DNA of 64,000 nucleotides, taken from contig NC_064657.1 in the NCBI RefSeq assembly GCF_001723175.1, forward strand, positions 186,001 to 250,000, in the 5' to 3' direction. Each line of letters starts with the position of its first letter. The first letter of the stretch is position 1. This document shows, piece after piece, positions 47,435 through 59,836 of the stretch. The position numbers were made by a program, and so were the translations under genes. The notes under the pieces are model-generated. The model was not told where the DNA came from. It saw nothing but the letters and a program-made list of their open reading frames with translations, and ran no database searches. The stretch comes from Penicillium oxalicum. Its lineage: Eukaryota > Ascomycota > Eurotiomycetes > Eurotiales > Aspergillaceae.

Positions 47435-48081
47435 CTCGTCTCGGATGAAAAGCTTTGGGAGCAGTTGAAGTCGCAAAGTCCGGAGATTACTGCCTTGTCA
47501 CAGACAGATTTGGGATATCAGCACGTGGTCAGGGCAACAATTCAGCAATGTTACATCCTCGAGTATGGCCTCAATGCTGATTTACTGAGTGCTGAGCAAG
47601 AGTAATCTGAGCAGCATGTTTCAAAGAGTCCTCGTGGAAATTTCGTGGATTTCACTGGTATTTGAAATTTGATTTAACATCGTCATTCCCGGAGAATCAT
47701 CAGTAATGTGAGAATTTGCCTCTCCCAAGCAGCATCCACTGAAGAAGGAAGCCCAAAATGGCAGGAGCATGTGTTTGCACTGTTTGTTATCGCCACTGCT
47801 CATGGAGTCGAGCAATTCACGTGATTTGGCGTCTCCCCGCCCCCGAGCTCCATCAAACGGAAGCTGCCCCTCCCGAACCCAATGAATGACGCAGGTTTGC
47901 ACTGTTTGTGTGGTGTTGAAGCTCCGTTGCCCATCGCTATCGCAGGGCTTATCGGGGTTCGCGTCTACCGCCCAAAATTGCCTTCATCACAATATGACAC
48001 GCTGAGGAGCAGCATGTCTATCGCGACAGCACCACCAGCGCCTCAACTGACATCAAAGCATTTCAGTGACTCATAGAGGCC
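47435..48081. other. Divergent promoter region
   Basis: A 647-bp gap separates the head-to-head SWIM/RING and TRAPPC13 genes. No coding signal or clear motif was seen. Confidence 0.5.
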
Positions 48082-49386
48082 ATGGCTCGCCCACGAGCTG
48101 CGTCAGGGGCGGATGCACCTAAAGAGCCACATGCTGTGTCTCTCAAAGGTTCGCAAGAATCGCGGGATTGGACTAGATGACTTGCAACACTAATTATCAT
48201 GTACATAGTCTTGCGGTAATTCATCTACCCTTCCGGTGAAAAGCTCATTACGATATCTGACACCGGCCAGTCTGTCTCGCCCCTCCTTGTCATATCAGTC
48301 TCCTCTTCCCACAGCCAATACCAAAATCGCTCCTGAGGCCTCACTGAGCTTTCCGTCAAATCACACTGATCATCAATTTATTCTCACTCCTCTTGTAGGT
48401 CAATGCTGGGCAATCTCTCCACACAGTAAACCCTTCCCATCTAATGGCCTATCCTTCTAGCTCACGCTTCCCCCGTCGTTCGGATCAGTCTACGTTGGTG
48501 AAACATTTGCTTGCACCCTCAGCGCGAACAATGAAATCCCCAAAGATGATACGGATCGAGTGGTCACCTCAGTCCGAATTGTTGCTGAAATGCAAACTCC
48601 TTCCTCAGTTGCCACTCTCGACCTTGAACCAGCCATCGACACGGCCCAGTCAGAGGGCCTTCAACTTGGCGAATCACTTCAGAAGATCCTGCGCTACGAT
48701 CTGAAGGAGGAAGGTAATCATATACTTGCTGTGAGCGTCAGCTATACCGAGACTCGTATTGGAGAAGATGCGCAGGCGGCAAGTGGTCGTGTCCGTACTT
48801 TCCGGAAGCTCTATCAATTTGTCGCCCAGCCGTGTCTCAGTGTGCGCACGAAGGCATCAGAGTTGCCGCCTCTGGAGGTGGAGAATAAATCTCTTGGTCC
48901 GTACGGAAAAACGCGTTTGCTGCGGTTCGCTCTCGAAGCGCAACTCGAGAACGTGGGCGATGGGGCGGTCGTGGTAAAGGTACGAGTCGTGGGAAAAAAA
49001 ACCATTGAGCATGACATTGGCGAGGCAGAGCTAAACAGAGCCTTTGTCACCATCTAAACTCTTTTCGCAGTCATCGTACTAATTTTCTTAAGAGTACACG
49101 GCTCAACCCGAAGGCGCCCTTCAAATGCCAGTCGCTCAACTGGGATGCCAGTGTTTCTGACCCATCGGCATCGGGGCCCCCAACCCTTAACCCACGGGAT
49201 GTCCTTCAAGTTGCCTTTCTCATTGAGCAAGAGGAAAGTCGCACAGAAGGCCTCGAGGCCCTGCAAAAAGACCTTCGGCGGGACGGTCGTGCGACCTTGG
49301 GTCAATTGTCGATAGAATGGCGAGGCGCTATGGGAGATAAGGGTTTTCTCACGACAGGCAACCTCATGAGCCGAAGACGCCCCTAA
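48082..49386 (+). CDS. TRAPP complex subunit 13 (TRAPPC13, DUF974)
   Basis: Five exons (48082-48148, 48209-48215, 48271-48394, 48461-48979, 49093-49386) give 336 residues. The 7-nt second exon (TCTTGCG) is needed to keep frame and yields KVLRLSRPSLSYQ, the family N-terminus. Family-like blocks follow: FILTPLLTLPPSFGSVYVGE, TSVRIVAEMQTPS, VSYTETRIGEDA, FRKLYQFVAQPCLSVRTK and LEAQLENVGDG, then LGQLSIEWRGAMGDKGFLTTG near the C-terminus. TRAPPC13 is part of the TRAPPIII/II vesicle-tethering assemblies that activate Rab1/Rab11-type GTPases in secretion and autophagy. The last intron ends in TTAAG. Length is close to that expected for fungal members. Confidence 0.92.
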
Positions 49387-52251
49387 GATGCAACGTGCTG
49401 ATGCACGGATGGGTCTTCCACTGTACACGTGCTATGTGAGAGTTGGCTATCTTCTTGTCACTAGAGACGTTTTTTTTTTTGTTTTGTGAGGAATTGTAGT
49501 GGGGCGGCCGCTTCCCATTCCGTTGGAGCTAAACGCAATTTTATGGATGCTCATTTTGTATCTTCATACATATTGGCAGTATCTCGGCATTCAGCGGGAG
49601 AGGAACTGTCGGTGAACCTGGCTTCCACTTCTGCGTTGGAAGTCAAAGGAGCGAGCCCGACTTGCCGCTCGTCTAAAGAAGTGGGAGGTGCGACCGGCAC
49701 TGGCACGATAAGAGCCAGGCGAGACCACCCCCGAAGAATCGAAGCTAGCGACGAGAACTCTTATCTGCAGGTGACGATCAACTGAAGCCTATGCCTACTG
49801 AAGGTTGGAATTACCTGCGGTCACCAAACTTCAGTCGTCGAAACGGAAGTAGAGTGAGATTATCATGATTCATGAGTATGTTGAGACCAGTTAGGAGACG
49901 CGTTCCTGAGCTGGTCTCAATTTCATCATGACTCCAAAATGAGCCGAGTACATGCAATTTTATGGTTGGGCATGAGCGAGCGGTCGAAAGATCTTTTTCG
50001 AGCCCTGAAAGTGTGCCTCCATGATTCACATTATCGAGTCACAAGGCAAAAGGGCTCTCAACAATGCAATCAGCTTCAACGGGCAATTTGAAATATCGGT
50101 AAGGCGGCCTTCTGGTCGGCGAGGGCCTAGACTGTCCGTCTGCAGCCAGGGGCTTCTATGCAGTTCCGAGACTGTCGGTCCAAAGGTTCAGGACAAAGTA
50201 CAAACGACCAAGTGTACATATTGAAATGCACCTCAATGTACCAAGGTGCCGGGTACATGGACACTTTCAATTTGTGCAGAGCCCATCTCTGAACATTAGA
50301 CATCCTCCTCTGTCTTCTCCCTCTTCAATGTCGGTCAACTCGACCTCGACTGAGTCCCTTACATCAATACTGATGTTACGTTGAATGGGCCGGCGTCTCG
50401 GGCGAAACGGCAAAGAGAATGGATCTTTGGCCGCCCACTGTCCGAGTGGGCACGTGCCGACCGCCGCTCGAGTGCGATAGTTATGTTGACACTGACACTC
50501 AGCACGGGAAGCATCATGGCCGGTTGCTGGTCAGTGCACCCAAGCATGTTTCAGGCAGAATGTGTCCCTGAGTCGGCCAGTTGAGGTTTGACAGCAGTCG
50601 GGACGGGCTGGGCGGACGAGTTTGTTTAAGCGCCACCGGCACAGGCACGCCCGTACCGACCGCATCGTTGGCCGCGGGAAAAGAAATCCGCGTGCAGAAC
50701 TGTTGGACACGTTGGACTTGGCTCGGATAGTCTTGTGGTCAGTCTATCTCGTACAGGACGCGGGAGAGATACAGAGAGCAAACGGTAGTACACTCAGAAC
50801 ACTGCATGGATCAATATTGCTGGACCGATCAGCCATCTTCATGTCTGGGCCCTCGAGGCGGTCCCGGCCCCTCGTGGGATGAGGTACCTCGCAGCTAGCA
50901 GGGACTTTACGAGTCATGGCTCTGGCACTAGTTTTCTTCTGTATTGAGTCCCAGCCATGCTTTGCTAGCGTCAACGCAGCGAGCCGGTCTCCGGTGCAAC
51001 AGGCCCATTGAAACACAAACAAGAAAAAGCAATTGAGCAACAGCCCGCGCTGGTTGGAAAGGATCGGTCAAACATCTTGGTGCGCTCCTCAGGACGTGAT
51101 CAGCATCACGGTCGTCCCTCGATTCCTTGCCGTTTGAAAGTCTACGGAGCAAGAGGTTGGACCAAACTGGGAAGAGGTGAACCGACATCAACTTCACTCA
51201 GTGGTACGGGAAAAACAGTCTCGACTTGGGTTGAGGATTGGGACGGCCGATCACATGGGCTGAAAACCCCTCCGACACTTTCCCAGACAGCCGATCAACT
51301 TCTCCCGTCATCACTCGGACCTGACTCCAGCCCTATGTTTACAAAGGTACACACGGTGTACGAGACCCTAGTTTTCTCCACATCCACTGCATCGCTGAGG
51401 AGGGATCTTCTGGAATTTCTGGCTTTATTTGGAGATCTCCCTGTCAGCGCTATCTATTTCTCCCCAAATAACACAGAACCAACCTCCTCGATTTAGGATC
51501 TACTCTGATCGGCATCGCCCTCTCAACCTCCAGCGTGCCGTCGGAACGTGTGCCTCCAAAAGAATCGACATCCACCCGCGTGCGTACTGCTGTCCGTGGG
51601 AACTGCTCCACCCCCAAAAACTAAACTTCACTCCGAAACCCCTCGCCCCTCCTGAACCACAATCTCTCTTCCGCTCCCCTTGGGATCGTCTTTCGGACAC
51701 CTTCAGGTTCCTCTCTGGTGCCCCTCCCCCTCCTCTCTTCTTCCCGTCTTCCTCTCGTCTGCCTCAAATCCCACACCTTGCCCCTCTCCTCCCACTCGAC
51801 GCGAACGTTCAGCTCGTGGAACCGGTCGACCAAGTTGTCTTCTGCCCTGCAAAGTGACAGGAGGGCCAGCAAGAGAGACAGACCCAGGCAACCCGTGTTC
51901 TTCTGTCCTCCCGAAATTCTGTTCCCCACTGTTCGAGCTCGGGTATATTCCACCACACTTCCCCCTGCCCGCTCATCAGAATTGCCAATCTGCGTACGCT
52001 CCGGCGACCCTTGCAACATTCTATCTCAGCTTCGCAGACCTCCGCCTTTAAGATTCGGAATTTTCTGCGGATCACCAATTGACACTCTTACCTCCCTCCA
52101 CCCACCCCTCCACCCCCATAAAATCAACAATTGGATGCGGTGGGAGCGCCAGCGGCCCATGTGGTGACTCCTAGCCAGCACGGTGGGAACAGTGGACTAG
52201 TCACACGGAATTGGTCCCTGCGACAATCGTTCAGCCACGGTTAAAAAGACA
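49387..52251. other. Intergenic plus CT-rich leader of the DENN gene
   Basis: About 2.9 kb with no convincing gene. From about 51500 to 52130 the plus strand is very pyrimidine-rich (runs such as CCCCTCCCCCTCC), as in promoters and 5' leaders of highly expressed ascomycete genes. Confidence 0.45.
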
Positions 52252-55200
52252 ATGCCTTCTTCCAGTTCATCGGAGGGTGCTCCGCTCGCCGATTACTTTT
52301 GGATTGCAGGCGTGGATGGCGGTGAGATTCTGGACACGTTCCGACGGTTAGGGGAGGAATATCGCATCAATTCGGCCGCGTCGCCAGGTCCCGCCCTGAG
52401 CGATGTCATTCAAGAAGACGCAGATGCAGAGGAAGAACACTCGGCCGATGGCTCCTCTCGACCAAACTCAACGCTCTACGTGGGTTCCAGCACCCGGCGG
52501 AGCTCTAACCAGCGCCTGTCTACCCTCTCGCGCAGTGATTCCGACCGGCGAAATGGATCGAGCAGCAACCGCAGTAGTGTGACGGTCAAGGATACCTCTT
52601 CCCCGTTACGGACCTCGGCCATGTTCTCCGAAGACTTTGATTTCGACCAAGCGCTACTCAAATTCACGTCGGAACGAGACACCTTCTTGACCGACCTGAG
52701 CTTGAGCGCCGGCGCCATCACGCCAAACACACGCCCGCGATCCCGGGTACGCACCCAAAAGATCGTCTCGGATGATCCACCCCCGCCCACGGGCAACTTG
52801 CTGAGATCGAGTATTGGAAGCGTTCGCCGGCACATGTCTTTTCGGGATTTGAACAGCATGAAGAGGCAGCCGTCTACCATTTCACGGCAAGGTGAGTGAT
52901 TCAATATAGCACTGCAGCGTCTGGCCGCACTGGGAAGCGAGGAAAAAATCCATTGCACACACACATACACAGAGACGGAGATAGCGCGAGAGAGCGCGCG
53001 CGTGCGGGTGTGTGTGTGTGTGCGTGGAGGGATCGAAATCTCGAAACACTGTCGCTCATGAACTGACTTTCTCGTGCAATAGCTTCGGTTCGTACCTCTC
53101 GACGACTGAGTAACTACAATTCAGTCATCCCCGTTCCACAACCCCTCGAGATCTCTCCGACGATGCACCCGTTGAAACGGCGGTTCGAGCCCGTGCTTCT
53201 TGACCGATATCCAACGCGAGGCATGACCGAAGAGTTGAAGCAGCGCGGTAATTTTCCCGATTACGTTCCCATGTTCGCCTTCCCCAACGATGTGAATATT
53301 GTGGCATCGGATCAGCGCCCGCGCTCGACCTGGCACGGGTTTGCCATGACCACCGAGAATGGCTCCAAATTACACGCAATCTGTATCATTGTATGGATTC
53401 CTCTGAATGTGAAAGCGGCAGATGAGCTCGAGAAGCGCTGTGAAGAGTGGCGGAAGGAAAACATGACGGATGAGGAGCGGGAATTGGCAGCTAGCCTCGG
53501 CGAGCGCCTCGCGTCGGAGCGCGCCAAGCTTTCGCGGCTGTTGGCGCAGCTTCCAAATGTGGTGTCGGGATCTGAATCTCGAGAGAAGCTGGAGGATGAG
53601 ATCAGCGCGGTCGAGGAGAAAATTGGGCTGATGACGGATCTGCTCCGGCCCGTGCGACATGCCGCCTCATCCAAGATTGAAGGTCTTACCGATGGTGATA
53701 CGGGATTCTGGATCCCGCGCGCATATGGTATCTTAGGACGGGAGGCGAACATGACCAGCTTCTGGAAGGAGTGGCTCAAGGCAATTGTGGTGCCAATGAC
53801 CGAGGGCGCTGTGCAGCGAGTCCCGTCCAATTCGACGCGCATGGGAGTGTGGCAGCCTCTAGAGCGGTACGTCATGAACCTCTGCACAGAAGCGTTTTGC
53901 CCTGTGTCCTCCAAGACCCAGGTTGAGCTGGCCATTCGCGAATTACGTCTTTTTGCCCGACAGGAGGCCGCCAACGAGCTTCCAGGATCCCGCAACACCG
54001 ACCTGTTTGCCCTCTTCCGAACATTGTCTATCGCGAACATCATCATCCTTTTCGAGTATGCCCTCACGGAGTCTCGTATCATCTTCTTGTCGTCCCATAC
54101 GTCAATGCTCTATCTTGCCACGAGAGCTCTCGTTGATCTTCTTTTCCCGCTCCAGTGGACGGGTGTTCTGATTCCTGTTCTACCTGCTCGCCTTGTCCAA
54201 GCAATTGAAGCCCCATGTCCATATATCGTGGGAATCGAGCGTCGGTATGAGAAAGTCGAATTGCCAAGTGATGACTTTGTGCTGGTCGACCTTGACAACG
54301 ACCTGATCGAGAGTACTCTTCAGCCGACGCCTCTACCTCGGCACCAGCGTCGCAAGCTTCTTTCTCTTTTGCAGATGGCTGCACCGCATCACGGCCGCTG
54401 TGGAGTCCCGACTGGACCTCCAGCATACGCCATCGAGACCTATCCTTGGGATACCTTTTTGACCGAGAATACCGCCGCATATACCGCAAAGGCACCCCCC
54501 ACCCACTTGGCCAAGTATGTTGGCCTCAACTCGGGTACTTTCGGCGCGGCTGCGGTTTCCCCTGGCACGTATCAACCTCCCATCTTCAACGCCTTCCTTC
54601 ATGCCCGCAATGAGCAAAGTTTCTCCCGGGGTTTCTCGGCCAAGAGCTTCGATCGGCCCGGAACAGGCTCTACTGCTCGTGCCAGCGCATCGCCTCCGTC
54701 TCCACGAGAACATTCGCCCACTTCGGGATACTTCCCTCCCCCTACTTCTTCATCTCGGAATGACTCGGGCATGGCGCTGCAGGCGTCCCTTCGAGAGAAG
54801 CGCTCGGGCCACTTTGACGCCGCCTCGCGACGGAGTTCGTCCTTTGGAATGGCTCGTCGTCCTAGTGCACCTTTCCTGGGCCATGCGTCCAACCTGTCCG
54901 TGACCACACTGAACGCGGAGCAAAGTCAAGGTGCGAATGCGGGTCCAGGTCCAGGTTCGACGTATGCCCCGTCTGTATACGCCCAGTCTACCATTGCCGC
55001 ATCTACAATCGTGCCACAGGCTGCGGTGCAGTCGGTAGACCACAACGCGGGTACCGCGTGGATCGAAGGCCACTTCTTCCAGATTACGCCGCCCGATGAG
55101 AAGATGGTTTGCGCGATCTGTGATGATCGAGCAGAGGAGGGCATGTTCCGTTGCTCGCAGTGTAAACTTACCATCCATAATCGGTGTGCCTCTCAGGTCT

Positions 55201-55967
55201 GTCTAGTCTGCGAGGCAGCCTTCCACCCGAACCAGGTCCGGGCTGCCTTTGTCCGATGCTTTGCCAGCCTGTTCTACACCTACAAGAAGTACCTGATCTC
55301 GGCCACTGGCGAGAAGAAAAAACAAGGGATGTTTTACACGTTTGACATAGACGCTTTCATGAAGAGTCTTCCAAGCGAGCATGCCGAGTATATTGCTGTG
55401 CTACAGCAAACGCAAGGTAAGACCGAAGATGATCATTTCCCATGAGAGTCCGGGTTTCAATTCTGACTGTTCTGGATTTGTAGGCTTTAACGAGTTCATC
55501 AGCGAACGTGAAAGAACCAATCCCAAGTCCAAGGATTCGCGTATGGCACTTTTCGATGAAATCGTGCTGTCGAAGCGTAATCGGGGGCGTTCGTCCCTCT
55601 TCTCTGGTCGATCGACCACGGACTTTTTGTCAGACACCTCTCATCATCTCTGGCGGACCGCAAGTGCTTCATTCTTCACCCCAAGCAGTAGAAGCCAGTC
55701 TACCTTGTCTGGCGATTACAGCAGGGTTGCGCAAAGAGGTGAGTTCATCTCGTCCCGCTGTCGTGCCACTTTTCTTTTCTTTCTTTTCTTTTTTTTTTGT
55801 GAAGGCAGTCTAACTTTGTTTTAGCGCCGGCCAAACTTGACACGAGTCTGATGAAAGAACCCCGCATGATTCATGGAGCTCCGCGAGTGTCTAATGCGGC
55901 TAATACTGCCCGTCGAAAGCCTCTGCCTAATCTCATGAACGGACTAGCGATCTCCCCTCCCAGCTAA
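52252..55967 (+). CDS. DENN-domain protein with C1 finger (Rab GEF-like)
   Basis: Four exons (52252-52891, 53083-55416, 55484-55738, 55825-55967), all phase 1, give 1123 residues. The protein opens with ADYFWIAGVDG, a Ser-rich disordered 200 residues, then an upstream DENN region (KRRFEPVLLDRYP...DYVPMFAFPNDV, about 245-280). A core DENN follows (IIILFEYALTESRIIFLSSH, VLIPVLPARLVQAIEAPCPYIVGI, then DFVLVDLDND). A second long Ser/Pro-rich linker leads to a C1-type zinc finger (HFFQITPPDEK, CAICDD, RCSQCKLTIHNRC, CLVC; about 877-925) and a downstream DENN helix region (FVRCFASLFYTYKKYL). DENN proteins act as GDP-GTP exchange factors for Rab GTPases; the C1 finger may bind membrane lipid. The specific Rab is unknown. 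Confidence 0.92.
52974..53028. repeat. Dinucleotide microsatellite in intron 1
   Basis: GA, GC and GT dinucleotide runs (GAGAGAG, GCGCGCGCG, GTGTGTGTGTGTG) lie inside the first intron of the DENN gene. Confidence 0.85.
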
Positions 55968-58144
55968 CGGATTCAATTTCCCCGGAGATTTTCCGAGTGC
56001 CATATAAATCGATGATTGGTGCAAAAAGCACGGTTCCACGACATGAGTGCATTTAAATCTAAGATGACACATCCTATTTTCGATGTGATCCTCCATGCAT
56101 CATCCCACGCGCTCTCTATGGCCCTTTACATTGCCTCATTTCGGCTGAAAGCCTATTGCGGACGTCGATCCCTCAAATCCGGCTGTTCGAGAGTAGCCCC
56201 GCTCTAGACAAGCCCTCCCCGAATCCAGGAGTCAGCTCTGCAGATATTGGTCTGGGGTTGTACCCTGGCCCAGCCCAAAGTCCTTTCGGTGGAGAGATCG
56301 CCAATCTTTCTCGTCCTGTTCTCGCACAGTCAGCTGAACAAGCTTGGTGCTGCGGGGCATTTCCTCTACGTGCACAGTGTCCATGCAGGATGTACATGCG
56401 TCCCCAGGATGTCATATGTGGCACAACTCACCAAGTCTTTCCGCCAATGGGGGACGAATCCTCAGGGATCCCGAGGACACCTTCATGCCACGCACCCTAG
56501 GGGTGTTTAAGCAGGATTGCATCGTGGCTTGCCATCAATGGTTCTTCTTGGGCCCAACTGGTCTTATCACTCGGAATCAATGTCCAAATAAATGAGCTCG
56601 ACGCTGTCGCAGGCCCCCAAAATCTGACAGGCTATGAAAGGAGCTATCGGATTAATCTCATGATGCATGTTCAAAATGTGAACAAAACCTCGTACATGAG
56701 GAATACTCCAACTTGATACACATCAGTATCAAGGCACAGATTTTCAGTGTTTTGCGCAGCCGAGAGGCTGCATTGAATTTTCCCAAGTCTTTGAACCACA
56801 CAGTCAGACTGCCTAATGGGTCTTGCGATCTGACTGTCTAATGTTCCCGACTGCCATACATCGAAGAGACTTGGGGGTTTTGTTCTTCGAATTTTCACTA
56901 GATCATGTTGCATCATTGCTTCTATTACCTTGTGACTGTCCTTTTCTTGTTATGCTGTCTTCCTTGCCCGTTCCAAATACCCCCTTCTTCATAGCTAGTT
57001 GATCTGTGTATCTATCCTTTTTCTATCCAGACTTTTTGTTAATGTGTTGTTGGAACACAGCCATATTGTCTTTGCACCGGAGAGCGTAGAAGGTTCTGTC
57101 ATGCTCAGATGTACCTGGATGGATGATAGTCCGCATGAATGCCACAGTACGCTTATACACGTCGCTCGAAGGAAATCCCGAATCCTAACTCGAGGACTCA
57201 GAAAGTCCGTACATAGTACGGCGCTGTGTTAGGAGGTGAACCCATGAATTGACAGCGGTAGTTCATTGAAAGTAAATAGGTAACGGCCCGGGCCTTTTTA
57301 GCTTCTTCGCGCACCTTTTATGCTATCGATTCCACGAGTAGAGCACAGCTTTAGCCCTGCTAAAGTCCCACCTCACTAAATCATTGACATCCTATGATTT
57401 CACAGCTCCGGCGACATATTTTCACCTCTTAGAAAGAATACTGACTCCGTTCAAGCGGATGGCGGAGAGCAGGAAGTCCTGGACAGTTCATCTTGGCAAA
57501 TAAGATAGCTTTCTGAGACTCCATGATCTGATGATGATTGCCAGATTGTGATGACGAACTAAGAGAAAAGCTCGAGTGTGGAGAATGCTAACTTATAGAA
57601 GATGAATACGGGGTAAGATCTATGAGCCTCACACTAGAGTAATGGGAGAATCCACGTAACTTTATGTGATAATATGCGCCTCTTGTAGGTTAATAGCCCG
57701 CCACTCTCACTCTGACTCTTCTATATGTACGCACAAATAAATTACGTGCAACGTTGGCGAGACGGCGCTTGGACGGAGCTTGGACGGAGCTCTCGCTCTT
57801 ATGACTGCCTGCTTCGTATTCTGGATGGGCTGCCCTCCAAGGTCTTCCGAAACCGAACGAGACTGAAACAAAAGAACCTGGTCTGGTAACTCTCCGTAAC
57901 ACCCAGAAACTGATGTATACTATGTAAAGTTAACCGCTGTTCGCAAGGTGAAAGGCTATAGGCCCCCGAGAGTGAAGGAGAGGGATCTGGCGCTACTGTA
58001 GTTGACTGGCAGTCAGTCTCTGAATATGAGCGAGGGGCTCTTCGCTAGGTTAGAGACAAATAGTTTTTCCACTTCCTTCCAGTCCTTAGTCAAATCATCG
58101 CTTGTAACAAATTGACCTCCTACAACTATCTAAAATAGGTACGA
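55968..58144. other. Intergenic between convergent genes
   Basis: About 2.2 kb. No conserved frame is seen. A short hairpin (CCGTAC/GTACGG, about 57207-57221) is the only structure noted. Confidence 0.45.
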
Positions 58145-59620
58145 CTATACGGAGCTCCGAAGCCGTCTTCCGCGTTTCACGACCGCCGTGCTGACGGCCT
58201 CTTCCCCCGTCATCCAGGATGGCATCTTGTCAGGATCGACGATACCCAATTCGGCTAGTTGACGGAATCCCCCTATTACATCGGATCCCGTAAAAGTCAG
58301 TGAGACAGTTGGTGAAGATGAAGAGCCCGCTGGATTGGTCGTGTGATCGTCGTCTTGATCCTTCGCGGTCGAAGGTGGGTCCAGTAAGCGGATATCGACT
58401 CGGTCCAGAGGAGCAGGGGTCAATGAGCTTTCTGAACTGCCGAATCGTAATAGAGTGGCCAGTCTTCGTTTTTTGGAGGCCGGGGACAATTGATGGCCTT
58501 CTTCAGGGCCAATATCTCGCTTGGGTATTGATTTCGAAGTCGAGTTGATGTCTTCATTCTCTTTGTCATCGACCAAGAAGACATTCTCACCCGTGCGTAT
58601 GTATTCCTCAGCGGAGACAGTGGTTGACGGCCGAGGGTCCAAGGGGCTGCCCTCAACTGCTGCATCAGCGAAAATACTAAACGCCCCGTGGGCCGCGGTC
58701 GTTCGCCCTGCTCCACGCAGCGCCAGCAAAGTGGGCAGATTCTTAGCCGCCAGCGCGGTGGCCTTCAACGTATATCTTTCGTGTGGCCGAGATAAGGCCT
58801 TTGGCACTGCATCACGGACAAGGCGCTGTAAGGTGCGAGAGTCTGTGGCGACGGAATTACTTGACGGGGTCGCTTTTGAGCCTGGCGACGTAGACATTGA
58901 GGTATAGACAAATGGACAGCTATCTGGGAATGCGACATAAACGATTCGAGAGGAGTCAGCGAAAATCTCCGATGATTGTCGCGGACTCTGGTACGGCGTA
59001 TCGAGAACAAAGATGCGCAGAATGGTGAGTGGAAGCGTGGATGAGCGAGAAAGATGATAATGCGCCTTGACTAGCGGTGAGATTTCTTGCTGGAGCGCTT
59101 TGACAAAAGTTGCGACCTGAGTGCGTGGAATACTGGTTGACCACTCGGTCAAGGAAGCATCGTTTGGCTTGTGCTGTCGCGCGTCGATGCGGCTCAGTTC
59201 GAGCGCCGTCCATCGCAGGCTGGACGGGTGATCGTCCATGTACCGCAAGTCAGCCATTGCGAGTTGGCGCAAGGTGATACCGTGCCGCCAGTCGCCCTCA
59301 AGAATCCGTTCGAGAACTTCACGCTTTCCTCCCTTGCGATCCCCAAAGTCGACGTACACTTGACGTACATCTTCGATTGTTTCGGCCGCGGGGTACGGAA
59401 GAGCCTCGTCGTTGCTATTGTCGCGACGGGCATCCGATTGGAGATAAGGTGGGAAAGACGTGAGATTTTCATCGTCTAGCCATGTCAATGCGAGATCGAC
59501 GAGGGCTTGCCGCGAATGTCTGCCTAGCGATTTGGCGAGGGAAGGTGTTGTCGAGGGGATGCGGAGATTGTTTGGCAAACTAGCCGTTGTCGGCGCGCGG
59601 ATCAGTTTGGAACGTGCCAT
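58145..59620 (-). CDS. Chl4/CENP-N (Mis15) kinetochore protein
   Basis: A single exon of 491 residues starts MARSKLIRAPTTASLPNNLR; a GTG-initiated extension upstream is ignored. The N-terminal pattern (PTTASLPNNLRIPS..., LVDLALTWL) and the RRDNSNDEALPYPAAETIEDVRQVYVDF block fit the Chl4/Mis15/CENP-N family, an inner-kinetochore CCAN subunit that contacts the CENP-A nucleosome. Other family-like parts are ILEGDWRHGITLRQLAMADLRY and the C-terminal LTFTGSDVIGGFRQLAELGIVD. A basic patch (SKKRRLATLLRFG) may localise it to the nucleus. Two CDEI-like CACGTG sites lie upstream. Intron absence is normal for such genes, and length matches fungal orthologs as I recall them. Confidence 0.88.
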   Translation of the reverse strand: MARSKLIRAPTTASLPNNLRIPSTTPSLAKSLGRHSRQALVDLALTWLDDENLTSFPPYLQSDARRDNSNDEALPYPAAETIEDVRQVYVDFGDRKGGKREVLERILEGDWRHGITLRQLAMADLRYMDDHPSSLRWTALELSRIDARQHKPNDASLTEWSTSIPRTQVATFVKALQQEISPLVKAHYHLSRSSTLPLTILRIFVLDTPYQSPRQSSEIFADSSRIVYVAFPDSCPFVYTSMSTSPGSKATPSSNSVATDSRTLQRLVRDAVPKALSRPHERYTLKATALAAKNLPTLLALRGAGRTTAAHGAFSIFADAAVEGSPLDPRPSTTVSAEEYIRTGENVFLVDDKENEDINSTSKSIPKRDIGPEEGHQLSPASKKRRLATLLRFGSSESSLTPAPLDRVDIRLLDPPSTAKDQDDDHTTNPAGSSSSPTVSLTFTGSDVIGGFRQLAELGIVDPDKMPSWMTGEEAVSTAVVKRGRRLRSSV

Positions 59621-59792
59621 GTTTGGATGATCGAAGACGTGGGTATGATCTGAGTCGACTGTAATTGTCACATGAAGACGCGCCTATCAGGTTGATGACT
59701 TTATCCTGGATCGAACGGGGGGCCATGGGTGCCAAATTTCACACACCTGGTCTAGATTCCACGCGGCGAAGCTGCTCCATCAACAAATACAG

Positions 59793-59800
59793 ATCACGTG
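59793..59800. promoter_or_regulatory. CDEI/Cbf1-type site (ATCACGTG)
   Basis: Matches RTCACRTG, 173 bp upstream of the CHL4-like start. Confidence 0.4.
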
Positions 59801-59828
59801 GTGATAATAATAGAAGGTTGGGGTACAC

Positions 59829-59836
59829 GTCACGTG
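59829..59836. promoter_or_regulatory. CDEI/Cbf1-type site (GTCACGTG)
   Basis: A second RTCACRTG match 36 bp from the first. Confidence 0.4.
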
